The notes under the pieces: model-generated
The model's database searches: none
What the model was told of the DNA's origin: nothing
Seen by the model: only the letters and a program-made list of their open reading frames with translations
Position numbers and translations under genes: made by a program
Source: Alviniconcha marisindica
Taxonomy: Eukaryota > Mollusca > Gastropoda > Provannidae
Direction of reading: 5' to 3'
Length of the DNA stretch: 64,000 nucleotides
NCBI GenBank assembly: GCA_018857735.1
Contig: JABMCL010001305.1
Location: 1,205,001-1,269,000 of the forward strand
In this document: piece after piece, positions 35,972 to 45,689 of the stretch
Numbering within the stretch: the stretch's first letter is position 1
Layout: every line of letters starts with the position of its first letter

Positions 35972-36736
35972 ATCTTGCATCGCGGCATGACAGGCCTTTG
36001 CTGTAGCTTCTGTTTGCAGTGCCATTTGTAAAGGCAAAATTTTCAGTACCACATTAGTAACATGAGCAAAATGATAACTCCTGGATGTGCACTACATACA
36101 AAGTAACAGAAATGCATGGCACGGCAATTCGCTTTGCAACAAATTACAAAGAAAAAAGCGTCTGCTGCTGGTGACCAGAAGTTTGACCTAAAGGTTGCTG
36201 CTGCTGCCACTCACAGCCCACACTTGGTTGCTGCCAGCTGGGTGACAGTGCTATCTTTTCTGTCCACTCTATGGTCAGAATTTGGTGGTTTATGGCAACT
36301 CAAAAATTGCCCCGTATGCACTAAAAGTATCACCATCAGTTTTCATTATGTTAAAGTTGGGGGCGGGGAGGTTACGGGCTACTAAAACAGTAAAGAATGA
36401 AATTTCAGAAATTTAAAAGATATCAAAAAGGAATGTGACACTTTCTGTTCGTGACACAACGGCAGTGTCACCGTCACTCACCACCCTAACTTGTGCTCGT
36501 GCCAATTTCTCTTTGTTGTCTTTCGTTTTGGCAACTTCCCCTTTGTTACTGTGCCAATTACTCAACAGCTGTGCACCACCATACTTACTCTGTTTAACAT
36601 CAGACGATCCGCTGTCACTCTGTTTGTGATTGATATGTTCCACTGCGATGTATTTGGGAGTAAGGGTAACATTTGCTTGCTTTTTCTCAAAATCCAAGAC
36701 AGAGTGGTGCAGGATTTTCTCGCAGCTTGCAGCCAT
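16590..36736 (-). CDS. CERK: Ceramide kinase, 13 coding exons
   Basis: Exons (minus): 36736-36482, 32258-32197, 31722-31535, 30410-30285, 29624-29561, 27327-27185, 25871-25797, 24068-23916, 23489-23384, 21201-21119, 19088-18871, 18437-18199, 16695-16590. All junctions are AG/GT with matching phases and give 605 residues (human 537). It phosphorylates ceramide to ceramide-1-phosphate with ATP on Golgi and plasma membranes. A PH-like region covers about 1-165. The DAGK-type catalytic domain has HLLVFVNPFGGKK at 175-187 and VCVGGDGTF at 234-242. The ceramide-kinase C-x3-C-x2-C motif appears as MCFTGCVVC across the exon 9/10 junction. Exon 12 has NCDGEVVTHPNLHVQ and exon 13 VHCQLVQLFARGLEN, both human-like. 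Odd points: human STDC is STDA here, a Ser/Thr-rich insert lies in exon 12, and the C-terminus is Cys-rich (CPVSCNPCSRC). The ATG at 36736 was chosen because family similarity begins there; the frame stays open upstream to 36880. Confidence 0.93.
16684..17395. repeat. 67-bp minisatellite carrying the CERK exon 13 splice acceptor
   Basis: The true acceptor is at 16697-16696 (TTTCAG, then GGTACACTGTCAACTGGTG). Ten further units follow at exact 67-bp spacing, recognised by GACAGTGTACCC or GACATTGTACCC at about 16752, 16819, 16886, 16953, 17020, 17087, 17154, 17221, 17288 and 17355. On the minus strand each holds GTGTGTGTTTCAG then GGTACACTGTCAGCTGGTGA, copying the acceptor and the first ~20 exonic bases. 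Three units (about 16953, 17020, 17288) read TTTCTGG in place of TTTCAGG and have lost the AG. Confidence 0.95.
17461..18198. repeat. Degenerate array of CERK exon 12 ends with splice donors
   Basis: The true exon 12 end reads (minus) GATGGGGAGGTGGTCACCCA through CTTCACGTGCA to GTGAGTGGCTG. Six diverged copies lie between 17461 and 18150, near 17470, 17646, 17770, 17908, 18000 and 18097. Each is separated by ATC-rich sequence and an ACCACCAAGACCAGAA block. Five keep GTGAGT; the copy near 18000 reads ATGAGT. One copy still translates as CDVEVLTNPSLHVR against CDGEVVTHPNLHVQ of the gene. Confidence 0.88.
19960..20160. repeat. CA-rich compound microsatellite
   Basis: Imperfect CACAYA/ATGTGCATGCA repeats and a C run at 20060-20076, in CERK intron 10. 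Confidence 0.85.
20387..20520. repeat. 34-bp tandem repeat, four copies
   Basis: Unit GGCAGTCTGGATAATTCTGA followed by CAAACAGGACAACA, in CERK intron 10. Confidence 0.9.
20728..20803 (-). repeat. tRNA-Leu-like SINE head in CERK intron 10
   Basis: The minus strand reads GGTGGCCGAGTGCCGTGTAC, CCTTGACTTAAGG and GTGGGTTCAGACC, an order resembling the D arm, anticodon arm and B box of tRNA-Leu. It is diverged and has no closing acceptor stem, so it is a pol III-derived SINE remnant. Related repeat E sequence lies beside it at 20655-20725. Confidence 0.5.
21187..21690. repeat. 51-bp minisatellite carrying the CERK exon 10 splice acceptor
   Basis: Units (plus) contain CACCTGTGCAACCAA and ACCATCATTCCTTTC; CCTGTGC starts at 21201, 21252, 21303, 21354, 21405, 21456, 21507, 21558, 21609 and 21662. 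On the minus strand each has GGTTGCACAG then GTGTGTGGTGT, which is the exon 10 acceptor and the start of its CVVC-coding sequence. The innermost copy (exon starting at 21201) is the functional one because only it continues into conserved CERK sequence in phase. Confidence 0.93.
21882..22210. repeat. Repeat C: two diverged minus copies and one plus copy
   Basis: AACAACAAGGACATATTTG and AAGAGGTACATAAATTC occur at 21886-21965 and again at 21990-22075 (minus orientation, about 105 bp apart). They are followed by the plus copy GGTGGAGTTTATGTTCCTTA at 22098. In CERK intron 9. Confidence 0.6.
22461..22740. repeat. Inverted pair of repeat C forming a long hairpin
   Basis: Arm 22509-22583 (CAACAAAGACCTGATTTGCC ... 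AAACTCCACCA) is nearly complementary to 22612-22688 (TGGTGGAGTTTATGTACC ... CAGGTCTTTGTTGTTG), with a loop of about 28 nt. Stem of about 75 bp in CERK intron 9. Confidence 0.8.
22829..23100 (+). repeat. Dispersed repeat G, copy 1, in CERK intron 9
   Basis: ATACTTTATTAATCCCAGTG then GGAAATTAAAG, AGCAAACCCAAAATTACC and AACTCTCAAATTAAATAAAA are shared in order with 35400-35735. The ATTAATCCCAGTGGGAAATT block resembles the 3' end of L2/CR1-mobilised SINEs. Confidence 0.6.
24205..24310 (-). repeat. Repeat C copy in CERK intron 7
   Basis: AACAACAAAGACCTGAGTTG, TGTAAATACAAGGTAC and ATAAACTCCACCAGAGG match the minus-orientation copies in intron 9. Confidence 0.65.
24319..24830. mobile_element. Non-coding DNA element with TIRs, copy 2, in CERK intron 7
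   Basis: Matches 10822-11338 over its full length in the same orientation, for example TATAACAGTGGAAGTTGAAC and CGGAAGTAAAAGCAGCCAAG. The ends TTGCGCAATTCAG and CTGAATCGCCCA are diverged versions of the TIRs. Confidence 0.7.
25088..25402. mobile_element. Repeat E with roughly 100-bp inverted arms, in CERK intron 7
   Basis: The left arm runs from ACATAAAAGGTTCAAAAGAA through TTATTAGGACAGAACATAAC to GGTAATCCCCTTTATTAAGC; the right arm is its complement (GATAAAGGGGATTACC, TTTTGTCCTAATAA, CTGAACCGTTTATGTG). A foldback element or MITE with long TIRs; no coding sequence. A related end lies at 20655-20725 in inverse orientation. Confidence 0.65.
25960..26100. repeat. 36-bp tandem repeat, about four copies, in CERK intron 6
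   Basis: Unit AACCTCAATTTAAATTTTAA followed by GGTCAAGAACACTGAT, beginning about 90 bp upstream (in transcript sense) of exon 7. Confidence 0.85.
26588..26612. mobile_element. Possible lone piggyBac-type MITE end
   Basis: TTAACCCCTTCTCTGCCC begins at 26590 and resembles the left end of the three MITE copies, but no matching right end or interior follows. It may be a truncated copy or chance. Confidence 0.3.
27468..27890. repeat. About 118-bp tandem repeat, four copies, in CERK intron 5
   Basis: Each unit contains GTACCAGCTGTTCATGGAAA, CTGTCAGCATCCCTGTGCCC and a GGGGAGGATGGAGGAGG plus G-run segment of varying length. Confidence 0.9.
28006..28127. repeat. (CA)n and poly(G) tracts in CERK intron 5
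   Basis: About 40 bp of CA at 28006-28045 and a G run of about 27 bases near 28100-28126. Confidence 0.95.
28310..28910. repeat. 24-bp-type minisatellite in CERK intron 5
   Basis: Units AGCTCCACCACCAATGAGCA followed by CAGACC, with variants of 15-30 bp. A long Trp/Cys-rich minus frame through it is an artefact of units divisible by three. Confidence 0.92.
29193..29413. mobile_element. piggyBac-type MITE, copy 2 (221 bp), in CERK intron 5
   Basis: TTAA at 29193-29196 and 29410-29413; ends TTAACCCCTTCACTGCC and GGCAGTAAAGTGGTTAA. The interior matches copy 1 in inverted orientation (for example TTTTCTGGTCCTGTAACATC against the complement in copy 1). It sits upstream of exon 6 and shows no sign of exonisation. 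Confidence 0.85.
30435..31180. repeat. 24/39-bp minisatellite in CERK intron 3
   Basis: Unit AACAGACATCCAAACTTCCA followed by AGCT (24 bp), alternating with a 39-bp form that adds AACAGTGCCATCATG. Both are divisible by three, producing 230-316 codon open frames on both strands that partly run into exon 4; they are not genes. Confidence 0.92.
31830..31985. repeat. (TA)n and (CA)n tracts in CERK intron 2
   Basis: TATATA at 31838-31890 and CA at 31936-31958, with further CA tracts at 32030-32045 and 32175-32189, the last within 10 bp of the exon 2 donor. Confidence 0.9.
32655..33100 (-). repeat. Old SINE-A copy with internal 47-bp expansion, in CERK intron 1
   Basis: Minus-strand SINE-A sequence (complement of GTGCCACATGAAACTGCTGC, TAGCTGTAACCTGCCACCTG and GCAGTAACACAGGGG). 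Its CCTGCCACCTGCACTTCTGG segment is repeated four times at 32861, 32908, 32955 and 33002 with an exact 47-bp period. Confidence 0.8.
34065..34517. repeat. 45-bp minisatellite, about ten copies, in CERK intron 1
   Basis: Unit ATGTACAGAAAACTGAAGAA followed by ACAGAATGGAGATGAGCACA and CCATC (45 bp), almost identical between copies. It reads as MYRKLKKQNGDEHTI on plus and MMVCSSPFCFFSFLY on minus. No start context or family similarity supports a protein. Confidence 0.95.
34915..34965. repeat. (TA)n microsatellite
   Basis: About 48 bp of TA with CTA interruptions, in CERK intron 1. Confidence 0.95.
35400..35735 (+). repeat. Dispersed repeat G, copy 2, in CERK intron 1
   Basis: TTGTTCATCCCAGTGGGAAA, AGCAAACCCAAACTGACCTG and AACTCTCTAATTAAATAAAA follow the same order as 22829-23100, with a (CA)n tract inside this copy only. 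Confidence 0.6.
35833..35970. repeat. Two (CT)n tracts
   Basis: Pure CT at about 35833-35882 and 35924-35970, separated by ACCACCCTCACAAAATAAAG and a short ATTC repeat. Confidence 0.95.
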
Positions 36737-36763
36737 GTTTGTTTGTCGAGTTCCACGCGCGAC

Positions 36764-36780
36764 TGACGTAATCTTCCGGA
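36764..36780 (-). promoter_or_regulatory. CRE-like and ETS-like sites just upstream of CERK
   Basis: Plus-strand TGACGTAA (36764-36771) and TCTTCCGGA (36772-36780) lie 28-45 bp upstream of the chosen ATG; on the coding strand they read TCCGGAAGA then TTACGTCA. Such pairs are common in TATA-less housekeeping promoters. They may lie within or just upstream of the 5' UTR. Confidence 0.4.
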
Positions 36781-36997
36781 TCAAAACCTTGTGCTCCGTG
36801 AAAATTTGTTCAGCCAACGTATTTTCGTTAGTTGTCAATACTTTTTTTGTTTCGATGCTTTTACCTACAAAAACGGCCACAGACGAGAACCAATGGTAGC
36901 CATGTATTATTTCTTATAATTCATCACATCCCCCATGGTTTATAAATTATAGGTATTAGAATGTTATTGTAATACTACTGAATCAGTCAGGGCGGCT

Positions 36998-37125
36998 TGT
37001 GAACTGGCATTGAACACACACACACACGCACGCGCACGCACTCACACACACACACACACACACAGGGCACACACACACACACCGTGCGCGCGCACACACA
37101 CACACCGCTATGACACACACACACA
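36998..37125. repeat. CA-rich compound microsatellite upstream of CERK
   Basis: (CA)n interrupted by CGCACGCGCACG and GTGCGCGCG, about 260-390 bp upstream of the CERK ATG. Confidence 0.95.
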
Positions 37126-37345
37126 CTTGGCACTGACAAATACCAAACAGGACTAACAGTTCGGTTCAGCTCAGTCAAGATCAGAAAAGCACACAATTAT
37201 GCGCTTCACTCTGTCTATCAGGATGCTTCTGAAACTATTGTAGTGTTCAACTGACTGACGAAGGAAGATCGTCCTGCACCTCCTTTTTCCACACCTCTGA
37301 GTCCAGTCAACCAATTGTGTGATGTCCTAGTTTGGATGTGTGCAA

Positions 37346-37348
<3 letters not shown>

Positions 37349-37388
<40 letters not shown>
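37349..37388. repeat. (TA)n microsatellite
   Basis: Forty bases of pure TA. Confidence 0.97.
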
Positions 37389-37391
<3 letters not shown>

Positions 37392-39408
37392 AGTCCCTGG
37401 CTGTTCACAATTCCCCCTGTACTAGCACTGACAGTGAACATACCAACGGAGCTTTACGTGGATTTTCCATAGCGCTGAAGTATGCTTTGACCTGTTCCAC
37501 TTTCTGTCAGGTTTGCATTGGTGAGAGGTCTAGCATGAACTGCACGATCTCAGTGAGTGTGACCAGTGTGACTCTTATCGACTCGTTTTTTACTTTGTCC
37601 ACCACCAGGAGTTTCTCCCCTGTTCTATTTTTACCACCCTGGTCCATTCACCTTCATTTTTTTTTCTTCTTCTCCAAATGTTCTACTTTTCAACTTGGCT
37701 AAAGCCGTTTCCTGTGTGGGCCCATATGGCGAGTGGCACCATAGCATGTGTCACTGTGTATAACAACAGTTACATAATACATCTCAGGGAATCTGTTTGG
37801 AAGTATCTTTCTCAGTTGTAAATAAGTGAAATGAAAATACTGATATGTTTGGTATGGGGGGGGGGGGGGATTCTGAGTGGGACAATAAAGTATGGGGGAG
37901 AATATGAGCATAAAAAACAGCAAAACACTGTGTTGTCACCATAGTTATTTTATTTTCTCCCTCAATGATAGTCTGTACTTGTATCACAAAGCAGCTGATA
38001 ATCTATCAAGACTTCAATTTCATTCCCGTACAATTCATCGTAAAACCCACAAGAACTTAACATCAATCTCAGAAATCACAACTTTTACCATATTCACACC
38101 AACACAGAGCTCTGACACACTCACATGATTGCATAGCTGTGCAACATGAAACCAATATAACAGATCTGAATAACAATCAATACCATAACATGCAAGAGGA
38201 TATCATTATCAGCACAATCAGCATTGTAATAATTAAGGAGGCAAGATCCAAAACATTTGAAGAACGAACAGCCAGTGACACGAATGTTACATGCCCATGG
38301 GTGCATGTGGGATGCCAGTTCTGTGCCTGAATTTAAAACAAAATGTTGCTAGCCACTAGGATCAAATTTAGGGATACTCAGTCCCTCCAGCCACATATAC
38401 TGCCTGTCAGACTGGACCCAAGCCAGATCAGCTAAGGTGAGGAACAGGCCTGCGCAACAATGGAGGGTTCCATGCCAAGTTCTAAGCCCCACTTCTTTCC
38501 ACACAAGTCTTTGGTATGACCTGCATGTGGTATTGTGTTGACTGGTGGAACACGTAAATAACCGAGTCTGATTGAAATAAATGTTATTTGACTCATTTAC
38601 TTAAAATGTTTGGTCAAAATCCATCTGTCTTTGGCTCCATTGCAATGATTTTTAGCTAGTGATGGAAACATGGCAGACACTCTGCAGGCTTTTTGCACAG
38701 AATATTAATTATGTTCAAACCCATGCAGGCTTTTTGCACAGAATATGTATTATGTTCAAACCCAAGTCAATCTGCTGGATTTCTGACTTCCAGCTTTCCC
38801 AATGCACCCTGTGTGATTGTACAGAGAAGTCAAGTGGCATGTGTAACATGTACTGTATTTTAAAATGTCTGTTTACAAGCTTAAATGGAAAAAAACCCAG
38901 AAGGGTACTGTACCAGTATGTATCTAAATCTACAGTCCCTCCTATACAAGAACCAGTGCAACACTAGCTTTACCAAAAATGACCATTAAAGCCAATACCA
39001 ATACAAAACATTAATACCATGTTGCAGCAATAACCCCACAATGGACATGCAGAAACATGCCAACAAACTCAGATTCAAAACTGAATACATGTGCTTCAGT
39101 TTCAAAACTGGACACTTCAGACAGCAATCCAAACTGCATCACTTGAAGTTCTCACAGTCCCCTGCTGACCATTTTACCTGCAAAAGACAGGACCCCAGAC
39201 CCTGCAACTCAAGTACCCTCACACTAAGTCCTGTTTTTGTGTCAGTTTAAAGGATTTGTCTCTAGTAATACTGACCTGTAATAACTATGTACAGCCCAAC
39301 CTGTACTGTGAATGTGTGTATGTTTAACAGGGGAGGGGAGGTGGGTGGTGTTGGCAAGTGTATTCTCAGCAGAAAAAGGAAGAACAGCCCTATTTTATAG
39401 TAAGTGTT

Positions 39409-39670
39409 GATGACATGACTGGTCAACTGAACTGGCCCATCCTCAAACATCGGAGGTATGTGGCGCGTCTGGCCATGTTCTCCAAGGTCATCAACAGACT
39501 TGCTGCTGTCAAGAGCCCCGAGCTACATCAGGCCACCAGATGGAGAAGAGGACACAATAGGACCTACTGACAGTACACCTACCACACTGACCTCAGGCAG
39601 TTTTGTTTTCCCTGAACAGTGAAGGACTGGAATGCCCTCCCCCAAGAGACAGTCCATGCCCCTTCACTTA
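39409..39670 (+). pseudogene. LINE ORF2 C-terminal fragment
   Basis: A plus frame reads MTGQLNWPILKHRRYVARLA then MFSKVINRLAAV; after a stop comes FP*TVKDWNALPQETVHAPSL. The pattern RR...RL.MF.K..N, then T..DWN.LP...V.A.SL, is the usual extreme C-terminus of animal LINE ORF2. No reverse transcriptase core precedes it, so the copy is truncated. Confidence 0.65.
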
Positions 39671-39815
39671 ATTAAATTAAAGATAATTAAAGTATTTTTA
39701 AAGTGCAAAATCTTGTCCCTCAAGACTATTCTAAATGCACACACACACACACACACACAGGCACCTGCACACACAAGCATTCTGACTATATAAAGCTAAA
39801 TATATACACAGTTTA
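39664..39815 (+). repeat. Repeat F carrying a (CA)n tract, copy 2
   Basis: TAATTAAAGTATTTTTAAAG, GCAAAATCTTGTCC, AAGACTATTCTAAATGC, (CA)n, then GCATTCTGACTATATAAAGC, parallel to 9000-9170. It directly follows the LINE fragment. Confidence 0.75.
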
Positions 39816-40473
39816 AAAGGATTTGTCTCTAGTAATATTAATACCATGTTGTGGCAATATAAATAATAATCAATAAAACCTTCATTGTGAGGGTGTCAAT
39901 CCTCAGATAGTCACAACTGCCCCCCCCCCCCCCCCCCCCCAACAAACTTTCTTTTTTTCTTTTTTTGCAACCCCACAAATGTTAATAATGGTCAATGTTG
40001 ACCATGGACACACCTGGAAGAAGAAGAAGAAGAATAAAGGGAAAGGGATCAAGTGAGAGTGTAAAAATCAATCCAGTGCAATAGCTGTCTATATTGATGT
40101 AATTTATTATTGATTTTGTTTGTTTTGTTGTTGTAATTTTATATATTTTCTAAATATTCAACTTTTTATTAGTGACATGGCAACATGTTCAGAAACAAAG
40201 ATAAAAGTTTTAAATGTAATTTTTAAACTGGCAACAAAGCATTTAGTAAATGAATTGAAGGAGGGCGAATGAAGCTATCATTATCAAATGTTACATTCCT
40301 CCCATAATATATATACATATATAAACTAATACGCTCATATATATATATATATAATAGTCAATACAAATGTAGGTAAATACAACTAGTAAGTATATTTTTT
40401 TCAGTAAGTACAGTGTTTAATGCCCAGGTGATTGTGTTGACCACATCAGGGGAAAATTGACTTGCGAACTCAG

Positions 40474-40964
40474 CTACAGTATTACATGCGTACAGACAAT
40501 CCTCCACCATGCACACCTCTCCAAATAACACAGGTTTCTGATCAAATCACGCTTTTGCCAGTTCCTTTGTATCAGTGTAAAACATCTCGTAAAAGGGTTT
40601 AATCCCTCTGAAAATACCATGTTTGGACACACTTTTAGATGAACTGATTCAACAGCATACATTTTGATTTCACGATGATTTTTATGAAAAAATACCCTTG
40701 TTCCAAGTTGATGAATCATGTTAAGCCATTCAAATTTTCTCAATACTGACACAAATATGGAAACAGGGTCCATACCTATAAGTCTTATTTGTGAATTAAG
40801 TACAGGTACACTCAATGCTGTTGAATGACAAAAAATGTAATAATTAAGAACTAGGTAATCACACCATACGATAGAGTCTGTTAATAAGACTATGCCCTCA
40901 CCATCAACTCTATGGATCTGCAGCCTCAGTCTCACTGTTACCTCAAACTGGAAGAACTTTAAAA
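40474..40964 (-). CDS. Orphan terminal-exon candidate, unknown protein
   Basis: On the minus strand an acceptor AAAGTTCTTCCAG is followed by an open frame of about 163 codons starting FEVTVRLRLQIHRVDGEG, with LTDSIVWCDYL in the middle, and ending at 40474. The composition is protein-like (strand-forming, few low-complexity runs), but no family was recognised and no partner exon was established. It could be a real 3' exon, a decayed element or chance. Confidence 0.22.
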
Positions 40965-41294
40965 TAAACTTTTAAATAATCTCTACAAAACATACTGACA
41001 AGAAACAGTTTCCATGGGGGCAATTCAAACAAAATCACTGACAAAAATGAAGTGTCAGCCAAGTCAGATGCACAGAATAGCCAACTGAACTGGCCTAAAT
41101 CACTTGTTGATGCAAGCAGGGACAGTTGAACCAGCGAAACAGCAAATACTGATAACGTTGGTTCATTTTACTGATAAACTGCATAGACTTTGAGAAGTCT
41201 GTGTGTTTCACTCTCAGTGGTTTCTTACTCAGTCTAAAAGAGCAAGCCTAGCTTGTTTTCATCCTCTTTATTGTCTTTTCTTGTGTTCTTGCAG

Positions 41295-41461
41295 TCACTG
41301 TTTGTGTCCCTGAATCCTAAATTGATTGAGTTTGACAGCTGTTGTCAGGAAAAATTCTCATTCACATTGGTTGGAGCTCAGCTGCCAGTAAAAATTGATA
41401 CTGCCAGTGGAAATGAAGACTGTATTTTGTGCCTGCAAGCTCAACATGAACACCGAAAAGG
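41295..41461 (+). CDS. Orphan internal-exon candidate, unknown protein
   Basis: A strong acceptor (CTTTATTGTCTTTTCTTGTG then TTCTTGCAG) precedes an open frame SLFVSLNPKLIEFDS..., which includes NEDCILCLQ and ends at a GTGAAA donor. A second segment after GTTCCCACAG at about 42611 (FMFTGTCNQHMHTMTLAFQ) may belong with it. No family was recognised and phases were not resolved. Confidence 0.25.
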
Positions 41462-43339
41462 GTGAAAATGTGGCACAATTTTCACTGTGCACCTGGTGAC
41501 TACATAACAATCACATACAGCAACAGCCCAGAAAGCCCTGTGAGGCTCAGTTTTGGAGGACAACACTTTCACTGACCACTTTCATAAGTCACTCAATTCG
41601 ATAAAGACAGGTAGTGCTATGGCACCATTAAAAACCAGAGACTGCTGCACATGAAAGTCAAAGTACCCAAAACATACATCCTAAGGGAGAACACTCGCAT
41701 GTTTCACCAAACAGTCAAAACGGTGGAGAAAACAAGACAAGCTGCATACAGTACGTCAAAAAGAACAGAACAACAATTCAGATGTGATTGATGATCAGAC
41801 ATTCAACATCGTCATTTCATTATCACAATATACGTAACCATGTCATGATCAACATGTCCTGCCATTGTTGTTGTTTACACACCCCATGAAAGTTCCAAGC
41901 ATCCCAATGGCCTGGCAGACTTATTCAAGCTCAGATGTGGGCTGACTTAAACCCCACAAACACTGTAGACGGCCACATCAGAAACAACAACAGGCACTTC
42001 CGTATTCCCACTGGCCAAACTGTCCACTACAAAACTCTTGTTCCAAGTTGGTCTGGAACCACCCTGACAATGATGCAGTTCGTGCCAGCTCAGTGGCTAT
42101 ACTGACAGGACCAAATGGTCAATTCTAAACCGTAACTAGTTTTATGCATAAACATCTCTGTCAGTGTCCACCTCTTTCCAACAGAAACTGAGATTGCATA
42201 AAACCTTTCAGTGAAAGCATCAGTCATCAATCAGGACTGTGATCACTTGGCCTGTGAGTAGTGTACGCTGACAAACCAAAGCTCGCAAATGATCGATGAT
42301 CACAATGAAAACCTGACCATCATCTATCCCTTCTTGTTTCTCAGCCTTTCTTCCTTTCATGTTCTTTTCTTTATCTTTGTTCCTTTTCTCTCACAGTTTT
42401 TCACAAGACTGTAAATCATACTCACTACAGCTACAGCTCCCCCCCCCCCCCCCCCAAAAAAAAGAAGAAAAAAAAGAAGAAGAAGCAGAAGAACAATAAC
42501 TTTAGCTTAAAAATGTAGAGAAGGCTGATTTCATACATGATCCCTGAACCCATCTGCAGCATGTGTTAAGGTGTTAATCACTTAATGACAACTCTTTTTG
42601 TTCCCACAGTTCATGTTCACTGGAACTTGCAATCAACACATGCATACCATGACCTTGGCATTCCAAGCAGACCTGAGTGTTCCGCATTGAGTTTGACAGT
42701 ATTGGACACATACATTGCATATTAATAGATCAAAGCGGCAGTGCTACGGCTATAAAATACACAGGTACCAGTAACGCATACGCACTGATACGCAGTTGTC
42801 TGACCACAATGAATGCACACAGTTTAACTCTCATCCACAGGCTCTTTTTGTCCTACATCAGTCTGGGGAAACAAACTTGATCATGATTTACTAAAGAACT
42901 GAACAAAATGTGATATCAGGAAGTAACACAAGTTTAACATTAATTATGTAGGATCAAGTTTCAGTTTTAGTGCAACAAGTAACACAAAATACAGAAGTCT
43001 AAAATTAGTTTTTAAAAAAAGTAATGCAGATTAAATTTTTTAATGGTATGGACACATGTCACACAAGCTTCAGTTTTCTGCAATTGATACCAGTACAACT
43101 AGCAAAAGAGCTACTCAACAAAATCATCCCTAAATCAGCTCAAATAAATACCAGACACCACACCACATACAGGTCTAAGTTATTTTGAGGAAATCCCCAA
43201 AAGATGTGTTTTCAATGTGAAAGAATCTGCTAGGACATTTCTTGATAGTGAAACAATTTCTTTTGTTTTAGATCTATAATTCAACATTTTACAAAGTATA
43301 GTGATAAAACCAGAACACATCGCACCAAACTGAGCAGCT

Positions 43340-43344
<5 letters not shown>

Positions 43345-43384
<40 letters not shown>
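43345..43384. repeat. (CA)n microsatellite
   Basis: Forty bases of pure CA. Confidence 0.97.
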
Positions 43385-43386
<2 letters not shown>

Positions 43387-43881
43387 AAAACTACAACAGC
43401 AAAGCCAGATATTCAGTGTTGACCAGCCCCTCTCTTTCTGTTTTCATTTGAGACTCTGCTCAACCCTATAAGCACATATAGCAGTGTATGCTGGTTTCAT
43501 GTGGACATACCTGTGCTGTACAAATTCTCTCTCTCTCTCACACACACATAGTGGATTCTTCACTCCATGCAGACAGGGAGCAACACTGCTAGCCCACATC
43601 AAACATCACAAGTCACATACCTTAAGGTGCTGACAGTAGTACTGTGGTAGCCAGAGGTGGGGTAGGGAGTGGGGGGTAGTAGTAGTAACAATAACAGTAA
43701 TTGAAATAAAATGAGAAACACAATGACAATGAAGCACAGTCCTGCTACTAGCCAGCCAAAGAAGTTAACAAATTCTCACATCTTTAGGTGTTAGTAATGT
43801 GTTAGTCTGAGGGGTACAAACAAAAAATATATAAAAAATCACAAAATGAAAGAACAGAGAAAGGAAACCTGAATTACAGTA

Positions 43882-43998
43882 TGTCATACTCTGTGCTGTT
43901 TGCCAGCTGCATACCATTCTGCCCACAATGCGGCACTGCTTTCCTGCAGCTTGCACCAGGAAAGGAAGGTGATCATGCAGTTTCACCCGCAAAAAAAA
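43882..43998 (+). CDS. Orphan exon candidate with CPQC knuckle
   Basis: After CCTGAATTACAG a plus frame reads MSYSVLFASCIPFCPQCGTA and continues to a GTAATC donor at about 43999. CPQCG resembles half of a zinc ribbon. The minus strand is also open here, so coding strand and reality are both uncertain. Confidence 0.22.
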
Positions 43999-45689
43999 GA
44001 GGTAATCTTAACATTAAACCAAAATCACCAAAGAATGGTCCAGCACATTTCTTCCTCTTTTTTTAATTTTTTTAATCACCACACAGTTCCTGTGAATGTG
44101 ACACTCCATCAGCTTAAACTGAACTCAAATTAGAGCCAAGTATGTGGATTTCAAAATAAAAATGGTCAACTTTGGAGCAGGCCAGTCTAGTGTCAGTACT
44201 AATGATATGCAAACAAGTCAAGTTCGTTCTTGGATTTAACATGCTATCAGCAATACAGGGTCACCTCCGGATACAACAGAGTTTTAAATGACACTTTCAA
44301 AACTCTTCTACATCAGATCACCAATGACAATATGTATCTAACCACAAGAAAACAGCTGACTCACAGTTCAGGACACAATACAGTCTAATGTTAGCATGTC
44401 AGTAACAGTCTGACATAATACAGTCAGTAACACAGTCTAAAGTTAGCATGTCCAAAAACTATTTGACATAATACAGTCAGTTGGCATGTTTAAAACTACC
44501 TGACATCATACAGTCAGTTGGAAAGTCAAAAACTATCTGACATAAAGTCAGTAACTATCTTACAAAACACAGTCTAAAGTTAGCATGTCAAAAATTATAT
44601 ACACACAGACTACGTAATACTTTTACATAATTTCTGCACAACAGACTGCAGTAAAACTAGTATGCCACAACAGACTGCAGTAAAACTAGTATGCCATTTC
44701 TTGTAACACTAACTGACACAGAGCAAGTCGAAAATCATGAAACAAACCGTAAGTTTTTGGAGAACAACTTATCAAAAGAACAACTCAAAGGAAAAGGCCT
44801 GTTAATGAATTTAACTGGCTTGATTTACATGCAGTAGTACAATACATACACAGCATTTACAACTAAGATTTCTTTATCATCCAAAACCGGTAGACACCAA
44901 GCGCCAGAACAACAGCAAAATGTACAAACCACATTAACGATGACAATGCGTATCAACACACACATAACAGCATGGACATGCAAGCTTCCTTTGCTGACTG
45001 AAAGTTCAGCGTTTGCTGACAACTAGCAAGCTCTAGTCTAATAGTAGGCACAGCTGAAGCCATTCTATACCACCTAAGATAATCGCAACACGCATCTTTA
45101 CCAGGAATCATGGACGGACACACGCAAAGACAGCCAAGGAGAGGCAACCATACGTAACCATAACAAAAGCGAAAAAAAGGTTCATAAATAAGCATAAGCA
45201 CCCTGCATTTTTGGCTGCATGTGCACATGACCTAAATACAAGTACTGAAAAGACAAACAGCACAAAGGTGTTTACAATTAGGTGTAAATACCTTGCATTC
45301 TTGGCTGCAGACACATGACCTAAATGATAGCATTCAAAACAAAGAGGGACAAAAGAAACAAAAACTATCCTGATTTTATAGCTACACCTACAGTTCCACT
45401 ATGTCCTCCTTCTTTAGTGCTATATGTACCAATAATCAGACAAGACACCAGAGACCATGTCACAGATAAAAACAATTATACACCACTTTGAGCAGTCAAG
45501 AACTCTAGTGTCAAAGCTGCACACTGCAGCAATAGGCAGCGACTGATTCTTCATCACAGTTAACAAGTTAAGCACGTCTGTCAAAACCAATGACTCTGTT
45601 GTGTCCCTGATGGAGTAACTCCTTCCGCAGGGACCCAACAGTTCACCAGCAACACTCTTCATCACCCGCATGCAATCAGTCTTGCAGAA

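Noticed and set aside
36413..36880. Using the upstream Met at 36880 as the CERK start
   Set aside because: Similarity to the family N-terminus begins at the Met at 36736, which has a good context (AAACATGGC); the upstream extension looks like 5' UTR and promoter sequence.
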